A stretch of DNA of 12,598 nt from DASQHW01 sp038209365. GTDB lineage: Bacteria; Actinomycetota; Acidimicrobiia; IMCC26256; PALSA-610. Of this stretch, positions 1 to 7,224 are shown in pieces. The position numbers and the translations under genes were made by a program. Where the stretch lies: contig JBBQXS010000082.1 of NCBI GenBank assembly GCA_038209365.1, positions 1-12,598 of the forward strand, given 5' to 3'. The notes under the pieces are model-generated. The model had not been told where the DNA came from, did not search any database, and saw only the letters and a program-made list of their open reading frames with translations. Each line of letters opens with the position of its first letter. The stretch's first letter is position 1.

Positions 1-1
1 C

Positions 2-1564
2 GACCTGCGGGTCGCGCTGTTCGACCATGTGCAGCGGATGCCGATCGCGTTCTTCACTCGCACGCAGACCGGTTCCCTGCAGTCGCGGCTGAACAGCGAC
101 GTCATCGGCGCGCAGCAAGCCGTCACCAGCACGCTCGGCACCGTGCTCCAGAACTTCATCCAGCTCTTCGTGACGCTCGCGATCATGTTCCGCCTCGACT
201 GGCGCGTCACGCTCCTGACCCTCGTCGCACTGCCCGCCTTCATCTACCCCGCGCGATGGCTCGGGCCTCGCATCCAGCGACTCGCGCGCATCGGCATGCA
301 ACAGAACGCCGAGATGAACACCATCACCGCCGAGCGCTTCAACGTCGCCGGCGCGATGCTCGCCAAGTTCTTCGGTCGTCCCGACCGCGAGCGGGACGAG
401 TTCGCGACGCGTGCCGCAAACGTGCGCGACGTCGGCGTCACCACCGCGATGTACAGCCGGGTGCTGTTCATCGCGCTCGGACTGGTGACGGCGATCGGCA
501 CCGCGATCGTGTTCTGGATCGGCGGCGACCTCGCGATCTCCGGCACCATCACGGTCGGCACCCTCTCGGCGTTCGTCTTGTACGTCGCGCAGATCTATCA
601 ACCGCTGGCCCAGCTCACGAACTCGCGGGTCGACGTCCTCACGGCGCTCGTGTCCTTCGAACGTGTCTTCGAGGTGCTCGACTTCCCGGCCGCGATCGCG
701 GACCGGCCCGGCGCCGTGGACCTCGTCGAGCCCCGCGGTCGCATCGAGCTCGACCACGTCTGGTTCCGCCATCCACCGGGCCGCGACGTGTCGCTGGAGT
801 CGCTGGAAGCGCCCGGCACGCCCGGCGGCGAGGAACCGAGCGACTGGATCCTGCGCGACCTTTCTCTGGTCGTGGAGCCCGGCGACACCGTTGCGCTCGT
901 CGGACCGTCGGGGGCGGGCAAGACGACGATCGCAATGCTCGTACCACGCGTCCACGAAACCGTCCAGGGCGCGGTGCGCGTCGACGGGCACGACGTGCGC
1001 GACCTGACACTCGAGTCGTTGCACGCGGCAATCGGGTTGGTACCGCAGGACCCGCACCTGTTCCACGACACCATCCGTGCCAATCTGCGGTTCGCGCAGC
1101 CGAACGCCACGGAAGACGACCTGGAGGAGGCGTTGCGCCGGGCCCGGATCTGGCAGCTCGTCGCATCGCTTCCTGACGGCCTCGACACCGTCGTCGGTGA
1201 GCGCGGATACCGGATGTCGGGCGGCGAGAAGCAAAGGCTGGCGATCGCGCGCTTGTTGCTCAAGAACCCGAAGATCGTCATCCTCGATGAAGCGACCTCC
1301 CACCTCGACTCGGAGTCGGAGGTTGCGATCCAGCGTGCGTTCGACGAGGCATTGCGCGGACGCACTGCCATCGTCATCGCGCACCGGCTGTCCACGATCG
1401 TCGATGCCGATCGCATCCTCGTCGTCGACGCCGGCCGTATCGTCGAATCGGGTTCGCATGCGGAGCTGCTCGCTCGCGGCGGCCTGTACGCCGAGCTCTA
1501 CCGGACGCAACGGGGCCGCGCGAGTGACGACGTCACCGCGACGGATACTCCGAGAACCGCCTGA
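2..1564 (+). CDS. ABC exporter, fused permease-ATPase (5' end cut by window)
   Basis: This is a type I ABC exporter half-transporter, a membrane protein that uses ATP to move a substrate, often a lipid or drug, out of the cell. The reading frame is open to the left edge, so the start and the first two helices are missing; the visible part begins in the first cytoplasmic loop. Numbering from the first ATG (base 29), hydrophobic helices lie at about 35-55, 57-76, 143-163 and 172-190. The ATPase domain has Walker A GPSGAGKT (292-299), Q-loop Q341, signature SGGEK (397-401), Walker B ILDE with D420/E421, and H-loop H452, so it should be catalytically competent. A 20-odd residue insert (about 250-272, SLESLE) before the first ATPase strand also occurs in actinobacterial exporters of this kind. 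Such proteins often work as heterodimers with an adjacent partner, which could lie upstream. The substrate cannot be read from sequence. Confidence 0.95.
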   Translation, partial: DLRVALFDHVQRMPIAFFTRTQTGSLQSRLNSDVIGAQQAVTSTLGTVLQNFIQLFVTLAIMFRLDWRVTLLTLVALPAFIYPARWLGPRIQRLARIGMQQNAEMNTITAERFNVAGAMLAKFFGRPDRERDEFATRAANVRDVGVTTAMYSRVLFIALGLVTAIGTAIVFWIGGDLAISGTITVGTLSAFVLYVAQIYQPLAQLTNSRVDVLTALVSFERVFEVLDFPAAIADRPGAVDLVEPRGRIELDHVWFRHPPGRDVSLESLEAPGTPGGEEPSDWILRDLSLVVEPGDTVALVGPSGAGKTTIAMLVPRVHETVQGAVRVDGHDVRDLTLESLHAAIGLVPQDPHLFHDTIRANLRFAQPNATEDDLEEALRRARIWQLVASLPDGLDTVVGERGYRMSGGEKQRLAIARLLLKNPKIVILDEATSHLDSESEVAIQRAFDEALRGRTAIVIAHRLSTIVDADRILVVDAGRIVESGSHAELLARGGLYAELYRTQRGRASDDVTATDTPRTA

Positions 1565-1599
1565 TCGGGGGCCGTCGGCAAGCTCGCGGCGACGGCAAC

Positions 1600-1605
1600 T
1601 ACCAT
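1600..1605 (+). promoter_or_regulatory. Possible -10 box for the SGNH hydrolase gene
   Basis: TACCAT fits the TANNNT -10 pattern seen at other gene starts in this window. It lies 15 bases before the ATG, so it would give a very short leader of about eight bases. The 56-base gap has no clear -35 box and no strong Shine-Dalgarno sequence. This is an inference from pattern only. Confidence 0.3.
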
Positions 1606-1620
1606 CCTCGGGACTCTGCG

Positions 1621-2778
1621 ATGACCGACACCGACGGGGCCGGCACCGACCCTCATCCCGACGAGACCCGTCGCGCGCGCCTCGCCGCTCGCCGCAACCA
1701 CAACACGCGCGCGGCGCTGGTGGGGATCCTCGTGGTGGTCGTCGCGGCGGCGGTCGCGGTCGGCGCATACGCGCTCAACAACGACGATGCCCCGGCCAAG
1801 ACCCGCGCCGGTGCGCAGCCCACCTCGCCGCTCGGTCCTGCGAAGGAGCTCCCCGAGGTCGCGGCCGCCAACAAGCGGGCGCCGGTACGCGCCCTCGACC
1901 ACGCCCACCCGCTGCGCCTGTGGGTCGGCGGTGACTCGCTCGCAGGCTCGTTCGGTCCTGCACTCGGCGACCTGGTCGGGGCGACGGGCGTGGTGTCGAC
2001 GCAGATCGACTACAAGGTGTCGAGCGGGCTCTGGAGCAACGACATCCGTGATTGGTACAGCCGCGCCACCGAGCAGATGAGCAGCGCGAAGCCGGAAGCC
2101 ATCGTGTTCATGATCGGCACGAACGACACGCCGGTCGTCAACAACGTCGACGCGAATCAGGACGGCACCCCGGACTGGGAAGCGGTGTATCGCTTCAAGG
2201 TCGCGCGACTCATGGATCTGTTCGTCGGTACGACACATCGCACAGTGTTCTGGCTCGGTGCCCCGACCCTCGGCACTACGAGCATGGACCGCGCAGCCGT
2301 GAAGATCGACAAGGTCGCCCAGGACGAAGCGGCGAAGCGCAGCCCCGATGTCGTGTTCGTCGACACCTATCGCATGTTCCAAGGTCCCGACGGTTCGTAC
2401 TCGCGCACGATCGTCGACGAGCGGGGCATCGCCATCACGGCCCGCATCGGTGACGGCGTGCACTTCACGCCGAGCGGCGCGGAATACCTCGGCCGCGCGG
2501 TGTTCAGGCTCGTCGACGCACGGTGGCACCTGGAGAAGCAAGCCGACGCGGCTCACCCGATCGAGTGGTCGCTCGCATCGGGGAGCGGCGAGAACGTGCC
2601 GGGGTACGTGAGCCGGCCGCGTCCGCGTTACGTGTACAGGGGGACGACGCCACCGGTCACGAGTGTCACGTCGCCTCCGCCGACCGCGGCACCCGCGCCG
2701 GCGACGACCATGCCGCCCGCGACGACGCCGAAGACGACACCACGAACCGTCCCGCGTCCGAAGACGACGACCACGTAG
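1621..2778 (+). CDS. Membrane-anchored SGNH (GDSL-like, DUF459-type) hydrolase
   Basis: This is a probable extracytoplasmic esterase or acyl/acetyl hydrolase of the SGNH superfamily. Residues 1-30 are charged and cytoplasmic in character, 31-52 form one hydrophobic helix (signal anchor), and the hydrolase domain (about 95-305) follows. The family blocks are present: GDSLA with nucleophile S106, GTND with N168, and DGVHFT with the D278/H281 catalytic pair. The last ~45 residues are Pro/Thr/Ala-rich, like a cell-wall-spanning or glycosylated tail. The layout resembles actinobacterial DUF459 proteins. The substrate is unknown; candidates are acetyl or acyl groups on cell-envelope glycans. It follows the ABC exporter by 56 bases, so a shared envelope role is possible but not shown. 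The ATG at 1621 places the anchor helix sensibly, so I keep that start. Confidence 0.85.
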   Translation: MTDTDGAGTDPHPDETRRARLAARRNHNTRAALVGILVVVVAAAVAVGAYALNNDDAPAKTRAGAQPTSPLGPAKELPEVAAANKRAPVRALDHAHPLRLWVGGDSLAGSFGPALGDLVGATGVVSTQIDYKVSSGLWSNDIRDWYSRATEQMSSAKPEAIVFMIGTNDTPVVNNVDANQDGTPDWEAVYRFKVARLMDLFVGTTHRTVFWLGAPTLGTTSMDRAAVKIDKVAQDEAAKRSPDVVFVDTYRMFQGPDGSYSRTIVDERGIAITARIGDGVHFTPSGAEYLGRAVFRLVDARWHLEKQADAAHPIEWSLASGSGENVPGYVSRPRPRYVYRGTTPPVTSVTSPPPTAAPAPATTMPPATTPKTTPRTVPRPKTTTT

Positions 2779-2813
2779 CACCAAGTGATTCGCGCCCTTC
2801 TCGGGCCCGGCCC

Positions 2814-2819
2814 TAACGT
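2814..2819 (+). promoter_or_regulatory. -10 box of the acyl-CoA dehydrogenase gene (leaderless start)
   Basis: TAACGT ends six bases before the ATG at 2826. At that distance transcription would begin at or next to the A of the start codon. No Shine-Dalgarno sequence is present, which agrees with a leaderless mRNA. No good -35 box is visible. Confidence 0.5.
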
Positions 2820-2825
2820 GCGGTC

Positions 2826-4472
2826 ATGACCAGCCACCCGGACGCAGATCATCTCGCCGCGGCCGCGCGCGCGGTCGAGCTCGCGGGCGCCGCCGTCGAC
2901 GGCGCGGCTCGGCATCTCGCATCCGCCACGGCGGTGGACGGCAAGATCTCTGTCGCCAAGCTCGACGAGCACCAAGTCGTGGCGTACGACCTCGCCCACG
3001 CGGCCGCGGCAGTCGAGGCGTCGCGTGTGATGTGCGTCTACGCGCAGCACGGCGAGATCGAGTCGATGCTCGCCCGGGCGTACGTCGCCGACGCATACGC
3101 GGATCTCGCGACCCGCATCGCCGGTCGAGACGAGGCCTGGGGCGTCGATCCCGCCGACCTCTCCCCTGCTCACGACTTCGTGACGGCCCACCGGGATCCG
3201 GCGTTCCTCGCAGCCCTCGCCGACCAGTGCGCCAAGCACGGCTCCGGCCCCTCACACCTGTCCGACGACTTCGAGCTGGTCGCCGACACGTTCCGCCGCT
3301 TTGCCGAGGACAAGATCCGGCCCGCAGCCGAGCACGTGCACCGCACGAACGCCGACGTTCCCGAGGACATCATCACCGGCCTCGCCGAGATCGGCGGGTT
3401 CGGCCTGTCGGTGCCGGAGGCGTACGACGGGTTCGCGACCGGCGGCGAGTCCGACTACATCGGCATGGTCGTCGCCACCGAGGAGCTGTCGCGAGGATCG
3501 CTCGGGATCGGCGGCTCGTTGGTGACCCGGCCCGAGATCCTGACGCGCGCCCTCGTCGCCGGCGGCACCGAGGAGCAGAAACGCGCCTGGCTCCCCCGCA
3601 TCGCCAGCGGCGAGGTCATGGTCGGCATCATGGTCACCGAGCCCGACTACGGCTCCGACGTCGCGGGCGTGAACGCGACCGCGAACCCGACCGACGGCGG
3701 CTTCGTGGTGAACGGCGTGAAGACGTGGGCGACGTTCGCGGGCCGCGCCGACGTGCTGATGCTGTTGGCGCGCACCGATCCCGACCGTACGAAGGGACAC
3801 CGCGGACTGTCGGTGCTCATCGTCGAGAAACCCCGGGCCGAGGGCCACGCGTTCGCGTTCGAGGACGGGCGGGGCGGGAAGATGGAAGGGCGCGCGATCG
3901 ACACGATCGGCTACCGGGGCATGCACTCCTACGAGGTCGCCTTCGACAACTGGTTCGTGCCCGCCGAGAACCTGATCGGCGGCGAGGCCGGCCTCGGCCG
4001 AGGGTTCTACCTCCAGATGGCGGGCTTCGAGAACGGGCGCCTCCAGACCGCGGCGCGGGCCGTCGGTCTGATGCAAGCGGCCTTCGAGGCGGGCCTGGGG
4101 TACGCGCAGGAGCGCAAGGTGTTCGGCAAGCCCATCTTCGAGTACCAGCTCTCGAAGGCCAAGCTGGCACGCATGGCGGCGCTGATCCAGGCCGGGCGGC
4201 AATTCTCCCACGACGTCGCGCGCAAGATGGCCGCCGGCGAGGGCACGCTCGAGGCGTCGATGGTCAAGGCGTACGTGTGCCGGGCCGCCGAGTGGGTCAC
4301 CCGGGAGGCGATGCAGCTCCACGGCGGCATGGGCTATGCCGAGGAGTTCCCGGTGTCACGGTTCTTCGTCGACGCCCGGGTGCTGTCGATCTTCGAAGGG
4401 GCCGACGAGACCCTCTGCCTGCGGGTGATCGCCCGGCGCCTCGCGGAGCAGGCCTCGGAAGCCCCCGCCTGA
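2826..4472 (+). CDS. mcd: Acyl-CoA dehydrogenase, probable (2S)-methylsuccinyl-CoA dehydrogenase
   Basis: This is an FAD-dependent acyl-CoA dehydrogenase of 548 residues, much longer than the usual ~380. The extra length is an alanine-rich helical N-terminal domain (about 1-145) ahead of a complete dehydrogenase fold (about 146-540). Core motifs are TEPDYGSDV (271-279, flavin/substrate loop), ERKVFGKPI (429-437), the LHGGMGYAEEFPV segment (498-510) and IFEGA, where E524 sits at the usual catalytic-base position. The long form with this N-terminal domain is typical of methylsuccinyl-CoA dehydrogenase, which oxidises (2S)-methylsuccinyl-CoA to mesaconyl-CoA in the ethylmalonyl-CoA pathway. A lyase suited to a later step of the same pathway lies 1.8 kb away on the other strand, which supports the call. 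Electrons would pass to electron-transfer flavoprotein. It could instead be another long acyl-CoA dehydrogenase with a different substrate. The family is certain; the substrate is an inference. Confidence 0.65.
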   Translation: MTSHPDADHLAAAARAVELAGAAVDGAARHLASATAVDGKISVAKLDEHQVVAYDLAHAAAAVEASRVMCVYAQHGEIESMLARAYVADAYADLATRIAGRDEAWGVDPADLSPAHDFVTAHRDPAFLAALADQCAKHGSGPSHLSDDFELVADTFRRFAEDKIRPAAEHVHRTNADVPEDIITGLAEIGGFGLSVPEAYDGFATGGESDYIGMVVATEELSRGSLGIGGSLVTRPEILTRALVAGGTEEQKRAWLPRIASGEVMVGIMVTEPDYGSDVAGVNATANPTDGGFVVNGVKTWATFAGRADVLMLLARTDPDRTKGHRGLSVLIVEKPRAEGHAFAFEDGRGGKMEGRAIDTIGYRGMHSYEVAFDNWFVPAENLIGGEAGLGRGFYLQMAGFENGRLQTAARAVGLMQAAFEAGLGYAQERKVFGKPIFEYQLSKAKLARMAALIQAGRQFSHDVARKMAAGEGTLEASMVKAYVCRAAEWVTREAMQLHGGMGYAEEFPVSRFFVDARVLSIFEGADETLCLRVIARRLAEQASEAPA

Positions 4473-4589
4473 AGATCTCGGAATACCCGGCTTCCCCTGT
4501 TCTGTCCGGGCCCTTGCGTGCCGATGGACAGGTCACGTGCTCGCGAGCGTCAGCCCGCGCAGCCTCATGCGGAGAAGAGGGAGTTTCTC
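4473..4589 (+). other. Intergenic region between the dehydrogenase and the miniprotein
   Basis: This 117-base gap contains a weak 6-bp hairpin, CTGTCC (4502-4507) with GGACAG (4526-4531), and a CACGTG hexamer at 4534-4539. It has no T-run, so an intrinsic terminator is not evident. A nine-codon frame (ATG 4567, TGA 4591-4593) overlaps the miniprotein start but has no ribosome binding site of its own. Confidence 0.4.
4577..4583 (+). promoter_or_regulatory. Shine-Dalgarno site of the 30-residue membrane protein
   Basis: GAGGGAG sits six bases before the ATG at 4590. It is purine-rich and well spaced, and it is the main reason to treat the tiny frame downstream as a real gene. Confidence 0.6.
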
Positions 4590-4682
4590 ATGATCGTTCT
4601 CGCAGCTATCGGCGCGATCGCCGCCTTGGTCGGCTTCTTCGTCGTGCGGAGCAAGGGCCGCACCACCGCCGGGAAGCGGTAA
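4590..4682 (+). CDS. 30-residue single-helix membrane miniprotein
   Basis: This frame encodes 30 residues. Residues 2-19 are a continuous hydrophobic helix rich in Ala, Ile, Val and Gly with two Phe. Residues 20-30 are basic (R20, K22, R24, K29, R30) with no acidic residue. By the positive-inside rule the tail should be cytoplasmic and the helix would span the inner membrane. The frame has a good Shine-Dalgarno site and starts 117 bases after the acyl-CoA dehydrogenase. It ends with TAA four bases before the convergent stop of metG, so it fills the gap exactly. I do not recognise a family. It may be a small regulator or stabiliser of a membrane complex, but no function can be assigned. A chance frame is possible given its length. 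Confidence 0.55.
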   Translation: MIVLAAIGAIAALVGFFVVRSKGRTTAGKR

Positions 4683-4686
4683 CCCA

Positions 4687-6102
4687 CTACCCCGCCCCGT
4701 GCAGTCGGGGCACAAGCGGCGGACCGGGCTGGAGACAGTGCAGTCGCGCGGCGGCGCGTGTCGCCAGGGCGGGAACGAAAGGCCGCAGTTCGTCGATGAC
4801 GGTGCTGGTCGCGTGCAACAGCGTGGCCAGCAACGGTCCGCGCTGCTCGGGCGGCCGGTGCCACGGCGCCGTCTGCTCGAGATACCGATTGGTCTCGCCG
4901 ACGAGCGAGACGATTGCCTCGCACGCGCGTCGCAGGTCGAGATGGTCGACCGCCTCGTCGACGGCGCGAATGGTTGCTCGGCACGACCCTGCCAGCGAGG
5001 ACCCGCCGCCCGGGGATTCGGCGGAGGCGGAACGCCCGGCGCCGAGCGCGACTACCCGCTGCACGAGGTTGCCGACACCGTGGGCGAGATCGCGGTTCAC
5101 GGTCTCGACGAGCCGCGATTCGGAGAAGCTCGTCTCGCCGATCCGGGCGACGTCGCACGCGCACCACCATCGCACGGCATCTGCGCCGTAACGCTCGACC
5201 AGCGCCGTCGGGTCGACCGCGTTGCCGAGCGACTTGCCGATCTTGCGGCCGCCCACCGTCACGTAGTCGTGCACGAGCAGCGCGTCCGGGAGCGGCAAGC
5301 CGGCGGCGAGGAGCAGCCCCGGCCAGATCACGGCGTGGAAGCGCAGGATGCCCTTGCCGATGACGTGCCACCGTTCGCCCGCATTCGACCAGCCGTCGAG
5401 ACCGGGCCCGCTCACGTAGCTCGCCAGCGCATCGAACCACACGTAGATGACCTGCTCGGGATCACCGGGGACCGGGATGCCCCAGTCCCCCACGCGGGCG
5501 CGCGGGCGCGACACGCTGACATCCCGGACGTCGCCGTCGAGGAAGCCCAGCACCTCGTTGCGGCGTGCCTCCGGCTCGATGCGCAGCCGGCCGCTCGCGA
5601 TCAGCGTCCGGAGCTGTTCGGCGTAGGCGGACAGCCGGAAGAACCAGTTCTCCTCGTCGACGAGCTCGAGCGGACGGTCGTGCTCCGGGCACGGGTCGTC
5701 GCGGAACTCTTCGCACCCCGCGCAGTACGACGCGCGGTACTCGGCGCGGTACAGGTCGCCGGCGCGGAAACAGCGTCGCCAGAGCTCGGCGACGACCGGT
5801 GCGTGACGTGCATCGGCGCTCGTGCGAAGGAAATCGTCGTACGACACCTCCAACGCGTCGGCGAGGTGCCGGAACCTGTGCGCGTTCTCGGTCACGAACG
5901 CCGCGACCGGTACGCCGGCGCGAGCCGCCGCCTGGACGTTCTTGACCGCATGCTCGTCGGTGCCCGTGAGGAACCGCACCGGACGGCCTCGGGCGCGGGC
6001 ATGCCGCGCCACGACGTCGGCCTGTACGTATTCGAGCGCGTGCCCTAGGTGCGGGGCGGCGTTGACGAACGGGAGCGCCGTCGTCAGCTGTAACTCGTCC
6101 AT
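4687..6102 (-). CDS. metG: Methionyl-tRNA synthetase, short and divergent form
   Basis: This class I synthetase should charge tRNA-Met with methionine in the cytoplasm. It has 471 residues, shorter than typical forms of 500 or more, and no C-terminal tRNA-binding extension. The HIGH motif is HLGH (18-21). A zinc knuckle has C127, C130, C138 and H141, a CCCH set resembling the Thermus-type enzyme. The KMSKS motif is altered to KIGKS (287-291), and the usual GKD before ILRFH reads GKG (249-251). The helical anticodon-binding domain occupies about 320-471 and contains the typical ETNRYLEQTAPW segment. The start is set by GGAGG at 6110-6114, eight bases upstream. The altered motifs raise the chance that this is a second, accessory enzyme, but active-site core residues look intact. 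The gene has a 177-base leader with several potential hairpins. Confidence 0.9.
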   Translation of the reverse strand: MDELQLTTALPFVNAAPHLGHALEYVQADVVARHARARGRPVRFLTGTDEHAVKNVQAAARAGVPVAAFVTENAHRFRHLADALEVSYDDFLRTSADARHAPVVAELWRRCFRAGDLYRAEYRASYCAGCEEFRDDPCPEHDRPLELVDEENWFFRLSAYAEQLRTLIASGRLRIEPEARRNEVLGFLDGDVRDVSVSRPRARVGDWGIPVPGDPEQVIYVWFDALASYVSGPGLDGWSNAGERWHVIGKGILRFHAVIWPGLLLAAGLPLPDALLVHDYVTVGGRKIGKSLGNAVDPTALVERYGADAVRWWCACDVARIGETSFSESRLVETVNRDLAHGVGNLVQRVVALGAGRSASAESPGGGSSLAGSCRATIRAVDEAVDHLDLRRACEAIVSLVGETNRYLEQTAPWHRPPEQRGPLLATLLHATSTVIDELRPFVPALATRAAARLHCLQPGPPLVPRLHGAG

Positions 6103-6109
6103 CGGTCAT

Positions 6110-6138
6110 CCTCCGACCCCACGTGTCGGTGCACGACC
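6110..6138 (-). promoter_or_regulatory. metG ribosome binding site with overlapping alternative hairpins
   Basis: On the minus strand, GGAGG (6114-6110) lies eight bases before the metG ATG. Its first two bases fall in the 3' arm of a hairpin, CCGAC (6129-6125) with GTCGG (6117-6113), loop of seven. The 5' arm of that hairpin can instead pair upstream: GTCG (6137-6134) with CGAC (6128-6125), loop of five. The two folds exclude each other, so the site could be partly hidden or open. The pairings are visible; the switching is inferred. Confidence 0.4.
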
Positions 6139-6145
6139 AATGGAC

Positions 6146-6201
6146 GGACCCGGCACGCGGCAGGGTCCGAAAAGGCGCGTCAGGACCCCGTTGCGGGGCC
6201 C
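6146..6201 (-). promoter_or_regulatory. Mutually exclusive hairpins in the metG leader
   Basis: Reading the minus strand, GGGCCCCG (6201-6194) pairs with CGGGGTCC (6190-6183) around a three-base loop, with one mismatch. GGACCC (6168-6163) pairs with GGGTCC (6151-6146) around eleven bases. The 3' arm of the first hairpin can also pair with the 5' arm of the second (GGGTCC 6188-6183 with GGACCC 6168-6163), giving a 1:2 / 2:3 / 3:4 type arrangement like an attenuator. No T-run follows, so any control would be on translation or by Rho rather than intrinsic termination. GC-rich DNA makes chance pairings common. Confidence 0.35.
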
Positions 6202-6206
6202 ATCAT
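6180..6206 (-). other. Possible Met-Met leader mini-ORF upstream of metG
   Basis: A minus-strand frame of eight codons plus TGA reads MMGPATGS. It begins with two consecutive ATG codons and covers the whole first hairpin of the metG leader. Two Met codons ahead of a methionyl-tRNA synthetase are suggestive of a sensing peptide, but there is no Shine-Dalgarno site and a frame this short arises easily by chance. Confidence 0.2.
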
Positions 6207-6279
6207 TCGGGTGCGCGCCGTGTTCACGAAGGCGACTGTACCGGCCGGTCGCCGTCGCCGGACGCGCATTTCTTGCCGG

Positions 6280-7218
6280 TCAGTCGGCGGAGCGGCGCAT
6301 GCCCGCGCGTTCGCCGCGCGTGACGACCTTCTCGGCGACCTTGCGCGACGCCTCGTCGATCATCTCGTCGCCGAACATCACCGCGCCCTTCCGGTCGCCC
6401 TCGGTCGTCGCCTTCTCGTAGGCCTCGAGGATGTCCTTCGCCCGGTCGAATCGCTCCTGGCTGATGCCGAACACCTCGTTCAGGATCGTCACCTGGTCCG
6501 GGTGCAGCGCCCACTTGCCGTCGTAGCCGAGGATCTGCGTGCGCCGGCAGAACTCCCGGAACCCTTCGGAGTCGCGCACCTTCACATATGGCCCGTCGAT
6601 CACCTGCAGACCGTTGGCGCGGCCCGCCATCAGGATCTTGACGAACACGTAGTGGAAGTAGTCGCCCGGGTACTCGGGGATGTCGAGGCCACCGGCCAAC
6701 GACGGCATCTCCATAGACGCCGACATGTCGACCGGGCCGAGGATGATGGTCTCCAGCCGATCCGACGCCGCGCAGATCTCCTCGACGTTGATGATCCCGC
6801 GGGCGGTCTCGATCTGGGCCTCGATGCCGACGCGCGACCGGCGGCCCGTGACCTTCTCGATCTGCGTGAGGAGCATGTCGAGCGCCTGCACGTCGCCGGC
6901 GTTCTGCACCTTGGGCAGCATCAGCTCGTCGAGTCGGTCGCCCGCACCCTCCACCACTTCGATGACGTCCCGGTACGTCCACTCGGTGTCCCACGCGTTG
7001 ACCCGGACGCACAGCACGGTGTCGCCCCAGTCGAGCTCGTTGATCGCCTTGACGACCTTGGCCCGGGCCGCCGGCTTCTCGAGCGGCGCGACCGCATCCT
7101 CGAGATCGAGGAACACCATGTCGGCACCGAGGCCGGGCGCCTTGGCGAGCATCTTCTCGCTCGAGCCCGGAACCGACAGGCAGGAACGACGCGGCAGCGT
7201 CCGTGAGCGCTCTGACAT
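6280..7218 (-). CDS. mcl: HpcH/CitE-family CoA-ester lyase, probable malyl-CoA/beta-methylmalyl-CoA lyase
   Basis: This 312-residue Mg-dependent TIM-barrel lyase cleaves or forms 3-hydroxyacyl-CoA esters. Visible motifs are SVPGSSEKML (15-24), DLED (38-41), RVN (72-74), LPKV (101-104), GIEAQIETARG (131-141, metal-ligand Glu), GPVD (161-164), GKWALHPDQ (234-242, CoA contact) and MID with D288 near the C-terminus. The stretch about 59-125 (LDWG, YRDV, GAGDRLDELMLPKV) resembles Rhodobacter Mcl1 more than short CitE-like proteins. A role in splitting beta-methylmalyl-CoA to glyoxylate and propionyl-CoA is therefore likely, matching the nearby methylsuccinyl-CoA dehydrogenase. I chose the ATG at 7218 over an upstream in-frame ATG (7458) because family similarity starts there and a -10 box lies six bases before it; the longer frame would run into the divergent hydrolase gene. 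Exact substrate is inferred. Confidence 0.75.
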   Translation of the reverse strand: MSERSRTLPRRSCLSVPGSSEKMLAKAPGLGADMVFLDLEDAVAPLEKPAARAKVVKAINELDWGDTVLCVRVNAWDTEWTYRDVIEVVEGAGDRLDELMLPKVQNAGDVQALDMLLTQIEKVTGRRSRVGIEAQIETARGIINVEEICAASDRLETIILGPVDMSASMEMPSLAGGLDIPEYPGDYFHYVFVKILMAGRANGLQVIDGPYVKVRDSEGFREFCRRTQILGYDGKWALHPDQVTILNEVFGISQERFDRAKDILEAYEKATTEGDRKGAVMFGDEMIDEASRKVAEKVVTRGERAGMRRSAD

Positions 7219-7224
7219 GTGACC

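Noticed and set aside
1498..2784. A 428-codon minus-strand frame antisense to the SGNH hydrolase
   Set aside because: The plus-strand frame has all SGNH blocks; the antisense product is Arg/Gly/Val-rich without motifs.
4567..4593. Nine-codon leader frame (ATG 4567, TGA overlapping the miniprotein ATG)
   Set aside because: It has no ribosome binding site, and its purine-rich codons are better explained as the Shine-Dalgarno region of the miniprotein.
3032..5191. A 719-codon plus-strand open frame
   Set aside because: It overlaps the acyl-CoA dehydrogenase and metG in other frames, and its product is Arg/Pro/Gly-rich with no motifs. Long shadow frames are expected at this GC content.
4699..6048. 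A 449-codon plus-strand frame antisense to metG
   Set aside because: It is fully covered by metG, which has clear synthetase motifs; the antisense product shows no family pattern.
6103..6279. T-box riboswitch in the metG leader
   Set aside because: I could not find the conserved T-box antiterminator sequence (TGGNACCGCG-like) on the minus strand.
6211..7206. A 331-codon plus-strand frame antisense to the CoA-ester lyase
   Set aside because: The lyase is well supported by family motifs. The antisense product is a mirror-type His/Leu/Asp-rich sequence.
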